Part shown: one piece after another, positions 62,337 through 64,000 of the stretch
Position numbering within the stretch: position 1 is the stretch's first letter
How the letters are laid out: every line of letters starts with the position of its first letter
Source: Agromyces badenianii
GTDB lineage: Bacteria > Actinomycetota > Actinomycetes > Actinomycetales > Microbacteriaceae
Length of the DNA stretch: 64,000 nt
Direction: 5' to 3'
NCBI RefSeq assembly: GCF_003070885.1
Contig: NZ_CP028913.1
Span: 1,302,001-1,366,000 of the forward strand
The notes under the pieces: generated by a model
What the model was told of the DNA's origin: nothing
Database searches by the model: none
The model's input: only the letters and a program-made list of their open reading frames with translations
Position numbers and translations under genes: made by a program

Positions 62337-64000
62337 TCGCACCCGGTCGGTGATGCGGCGCGCCGTGCCGGCGCCCAGTCGACTCGCGCTGCCCGTGCTG
62401 CTCGGCGTCGCCTCCGCAGGCTCGACCATCGCACTGCTCGCCTGCTCGGCGTGGCTGATCGCGCGCGCGGCCGAGCAGCCGCCGGTGCTCTACCTCCAGC
62501 TCGGCATCGTCGGGGTGCGGGCGTTCGCGCTCGGACGCGCCGTGTTCCGGTACCTCGAGCGACTGACCGGCCATGATGCCTCGTTCCGCCAGCTGGCGAG
62601 CATCAGGGCTGGCATCTTCGAGCGGATGCTGCCGCTCGCGCCCGACGGACTCCGCACGAGCCGTCGCGGCGAACTGCTGGCACGGTTCGTCGGCGATGTC
62701 GACGAACTGCAGAACGTCACCCTTCGGGCCGTGCAGCCGGTGGTGAGCGCGGTACTCGTGCTCATCGCGGCGGTCACCGCGCTGGCGATGCTCGCGCCGG
62801 CAGCGGCCGTCGCCGTCGGCGCGGTGCTCGCCATCGGACTCCTCGTCGCACTCCTCGCCGAGCGGGCCGCCGCGGGCCGGGCCGAGCGCTCGATCGCGCC
62901 CCTCCGAGGTGCGCTGCAGGCGGCCGTCGTCGACCACGTGCAGGCGCTCGACGTGCTCGTCGCCTTCGATGCCGCGAGCGACGATCGGGCCCGCATCCGG
63001 GCGATCGGCGCGAACCTCGAGCGAGCCACCCGCACCCGCTCGGCGTCGGCCGGTGCGGCGGCGGCCGTCGTGACGGCGATCGGCGGCTTCGCCACGCTGG
63101 CGAGCCTGCTCGTGGCCTGGCCGGCCCTCGCGGCGGGCGGCATCGATGGCCCCGAGTTCGCGGTGCTCTGCCTCGTGCCGCTCGCGATCGCCGAGGTCGC
63201 CGGCGCCATCCCAATCGGGCTGGCCGCTTGGCGCGTCGCGCGCGTGAGCGCCGCACGCGTCGCCGACGCGGTGCCCGATTCGGTGCCACCCGAGATTCCC
63301 GTGGCCCCCGCGAACCCGCTCGCAGGCAGCACGGAGCGCCAGCACGACGGCCGTCCCGATTCCGATCGGTCCGGTGCGGCGCCGGGCGTTCGCGACGCCC
63401 CGCCCGCGATCACGCTCACGTCGGTCGGTGCGGCGTGGCCCGGTGGTCCCGCGGTGCTCGAGGGACTCGACCTCGAGCTCGCACCAGGGGAGCGGCTTCT
63501 CGTGCAAGGCGAGTCGGGCTCGGGCAAGACGACGCTCGCGCACGTCCTCGTGCGCTTCCTCGAGTACCGCGGCTCGTACCGGCTCGACGGCGTCGAGGCG
63601 CGCACGCTCGATCCCGCCGAAGTGCGGCGCACCGTCGGCCTCGTCGAACAGCGCCCGTGGCTCTTCGACGAGGACATCCGGCAGAACCTGCTCTTCGCGC
63701 GCCCGGCGGCGAGCGACGAGGAACTGCTCGAGGTGCTCGACCGCGTCGGCCTGGCCGACTGGGTCGCCGAGCGCGGCGGCCTCGACGCGCGGGTGGGTGA
63801 ACGCGGCGCGCTCGTCTCCGGCGGACAGGCGCAACGGATCGCGCTCGCGCGGGCCATGCTCGCGCAGTTCCCGGTGCTCGTACTCGACGAGCCGACCGCG
63901 AACGTCGATCCCGACCGGGCCGACGCGCTGCTCACCGAAATGCTCGGTGCGGCGGGGCCGGAACGCAGCGTCGTGCTCATCGCCCACGCCGGCGTCGACC
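62329..64000 (+). CDS. cydC: CydC: exporter partner of CydD (truncated by window end)
   Basis: The frame is open from ATG 62329, eight bases before the end of cydD, to the window edge, giving 557 residues without a stop. The membrane half starts LPVLLGVASAGSTIALLACSAWLIARAAE. The ATPase has Walker A VQGESGSGKTTLAHVL, signature LVSGGQAQRIALARA, Walker B VLVLDEPTANVDPD and the H-loop IAHAG. A Pro/Asp-rich linker of ~50 residues separates the halves. Only the C-terminal end is missing. It forms the heterodimer with CydD. Confidence 0.95.
   Translation, partial: MSDRTRSVMRRAVPAPSRLALPVLLGVASAGSTIALLACSAWLIARAAEQPPVLYLQLGIVGVRAFALGRAVFRYLERLTGHDASFRQLASIRAGIFERMLPLAPDGLRTSRRGELLARFVGDVDELQNVTLRAVQPVVSAVLVLIAAVTALAMLAPAAAVAVGAVLAIGLLVALLAERAAAGRAERSIAPLRGALQAAVVDHVQALDVLVAFDAASDDRARIRAIGANLERATRTRSASAGAAAAVVTAIGGFATLASLLVAWPALAAGGIDGPEFAVLCLVPLAIAEVAGAIPIGLAAWRVARVSAARVADAVPDSVPPEIPVAPANPLAGSTERQHDGRPDSDRSGAAPGVRDAPPAITLTSVGAAWPGGPAVLEGLDLELAPGERLLVQGESGSGKTTLAHVLVRFLEYRGSYRLDGVEARTLDPAEVRRTVGLVEQRPWLFDEDIRQNLLFARPAASDEELLEVLDRVGLADWVAERGGLDARVGERGALVSGGQAQRIALARAMLAQFPVLVLDEPTANVDPDRADALLTEMLGAAGPERSVVLIAHAGVD

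Overview
The window is high-GC chromosomal DNA from an actinobacterium. Gene order and protein character point to the family Microbacteriaceae (Agromyces/Leifsonia-like; the family is an inference from protein style and gene order, not a database match). It is almost wholly core genome. I see no tRNA, rRNA, CRISPR array, insertion sequence, prophage or attachment site. Sixty-three coding regions are annotated, two of them cut by the window ends. Intergenic gaps are short; the only one over 300 bases is the mraZ leader region (24127-24435).

Layout. (1) 1-5209: small housekeeping genes (MBL-fold tail, VOC protein, YchJ-like, a lytic-transglycosylase-like secreted protein, a 47-residue Lys-rich protein, GNAT, S4 RNA-binding protein, NUDIX, DUF1295 membrane protein, CDP-alcohol phosphatidyltransferase). 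(2) 5211-7087: FHA protein of the GarA/OdhI type, then two MerR regulators (FtsR-like and its usual partner). (3) 7278-13531: pyruvate carboxylase flanked by two ParA/MinD-like ATPases, then peptide deformylase. (4) 13595-23662: long-chain acyl-CoA ligase, ROK glucokinase, PlsC-like acyltransferase, class II DAHP synthase, PASTA Ser/Thr kinase (PknL-like), LysM/transglycosylase protein, Rv2175c-like DNA-binding protein and a polyprenyl diphosphate synthase. (5) 23737-42636: DUF3040 protein and the complete division and cell wall (dcw) cluster: mraZ, rsmH, ftsL-like, ftsI, murE, murF, mraY, murD, ftsW, murG, murC, ftsQ, ftsZ, yggS-like, sepF, yggT, divIVA. (6) 42626-50773: lspA, an RluA-type pseudouridine synthase, dnaE, hisD, nrdR, pyrD. 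(7) 50799-57775: App1-like phosphatase, TetR regulator, a four-gene osmoprotectant ABC transporter (OpuC/ProU type), a DedA protein and an M56 (BlaR1-like) peptidase. (8) 57772-64000: a BlaI-type repressor divergent from cydA-cydB-cydD-cydC (cytochrome bd oxidase and its assembly exporter); cydC runs off the end.

How they fit together. The dcw cluster makes peptidoglycan precursors in the cytosol (MurC-F), transfers them to lipid (MraY, MurG), polymerises them at the septum (FtsW, FtsI) and places the machinery (FtsZ, SepF, FtsQ, FtsL, DivIVA). The PASTA kinase can sense wall fragments; the GarA-like FHA protein is a typical substrate of such kinases, and FtsR is known in corynebacteria to act on ftsZ. 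The parts of this circuit therefore sit within 37 kb.

No wholly new system is evident. The signals most worth following are: a MurE whose diamino-acid specificity motif is replaced; two perfect dyads between blaI and cydA implying BlaI-type control of cytochrome bd; MraZ boxes laid over the mraZ minus-10 element, with a second cluster facing the other way; a candidate mraW-type leader RNA; and a dozen genes with a minus-10-like hexamer a fixed 6 (once 7) bases before the start codon, implying leaderless mRNAs.
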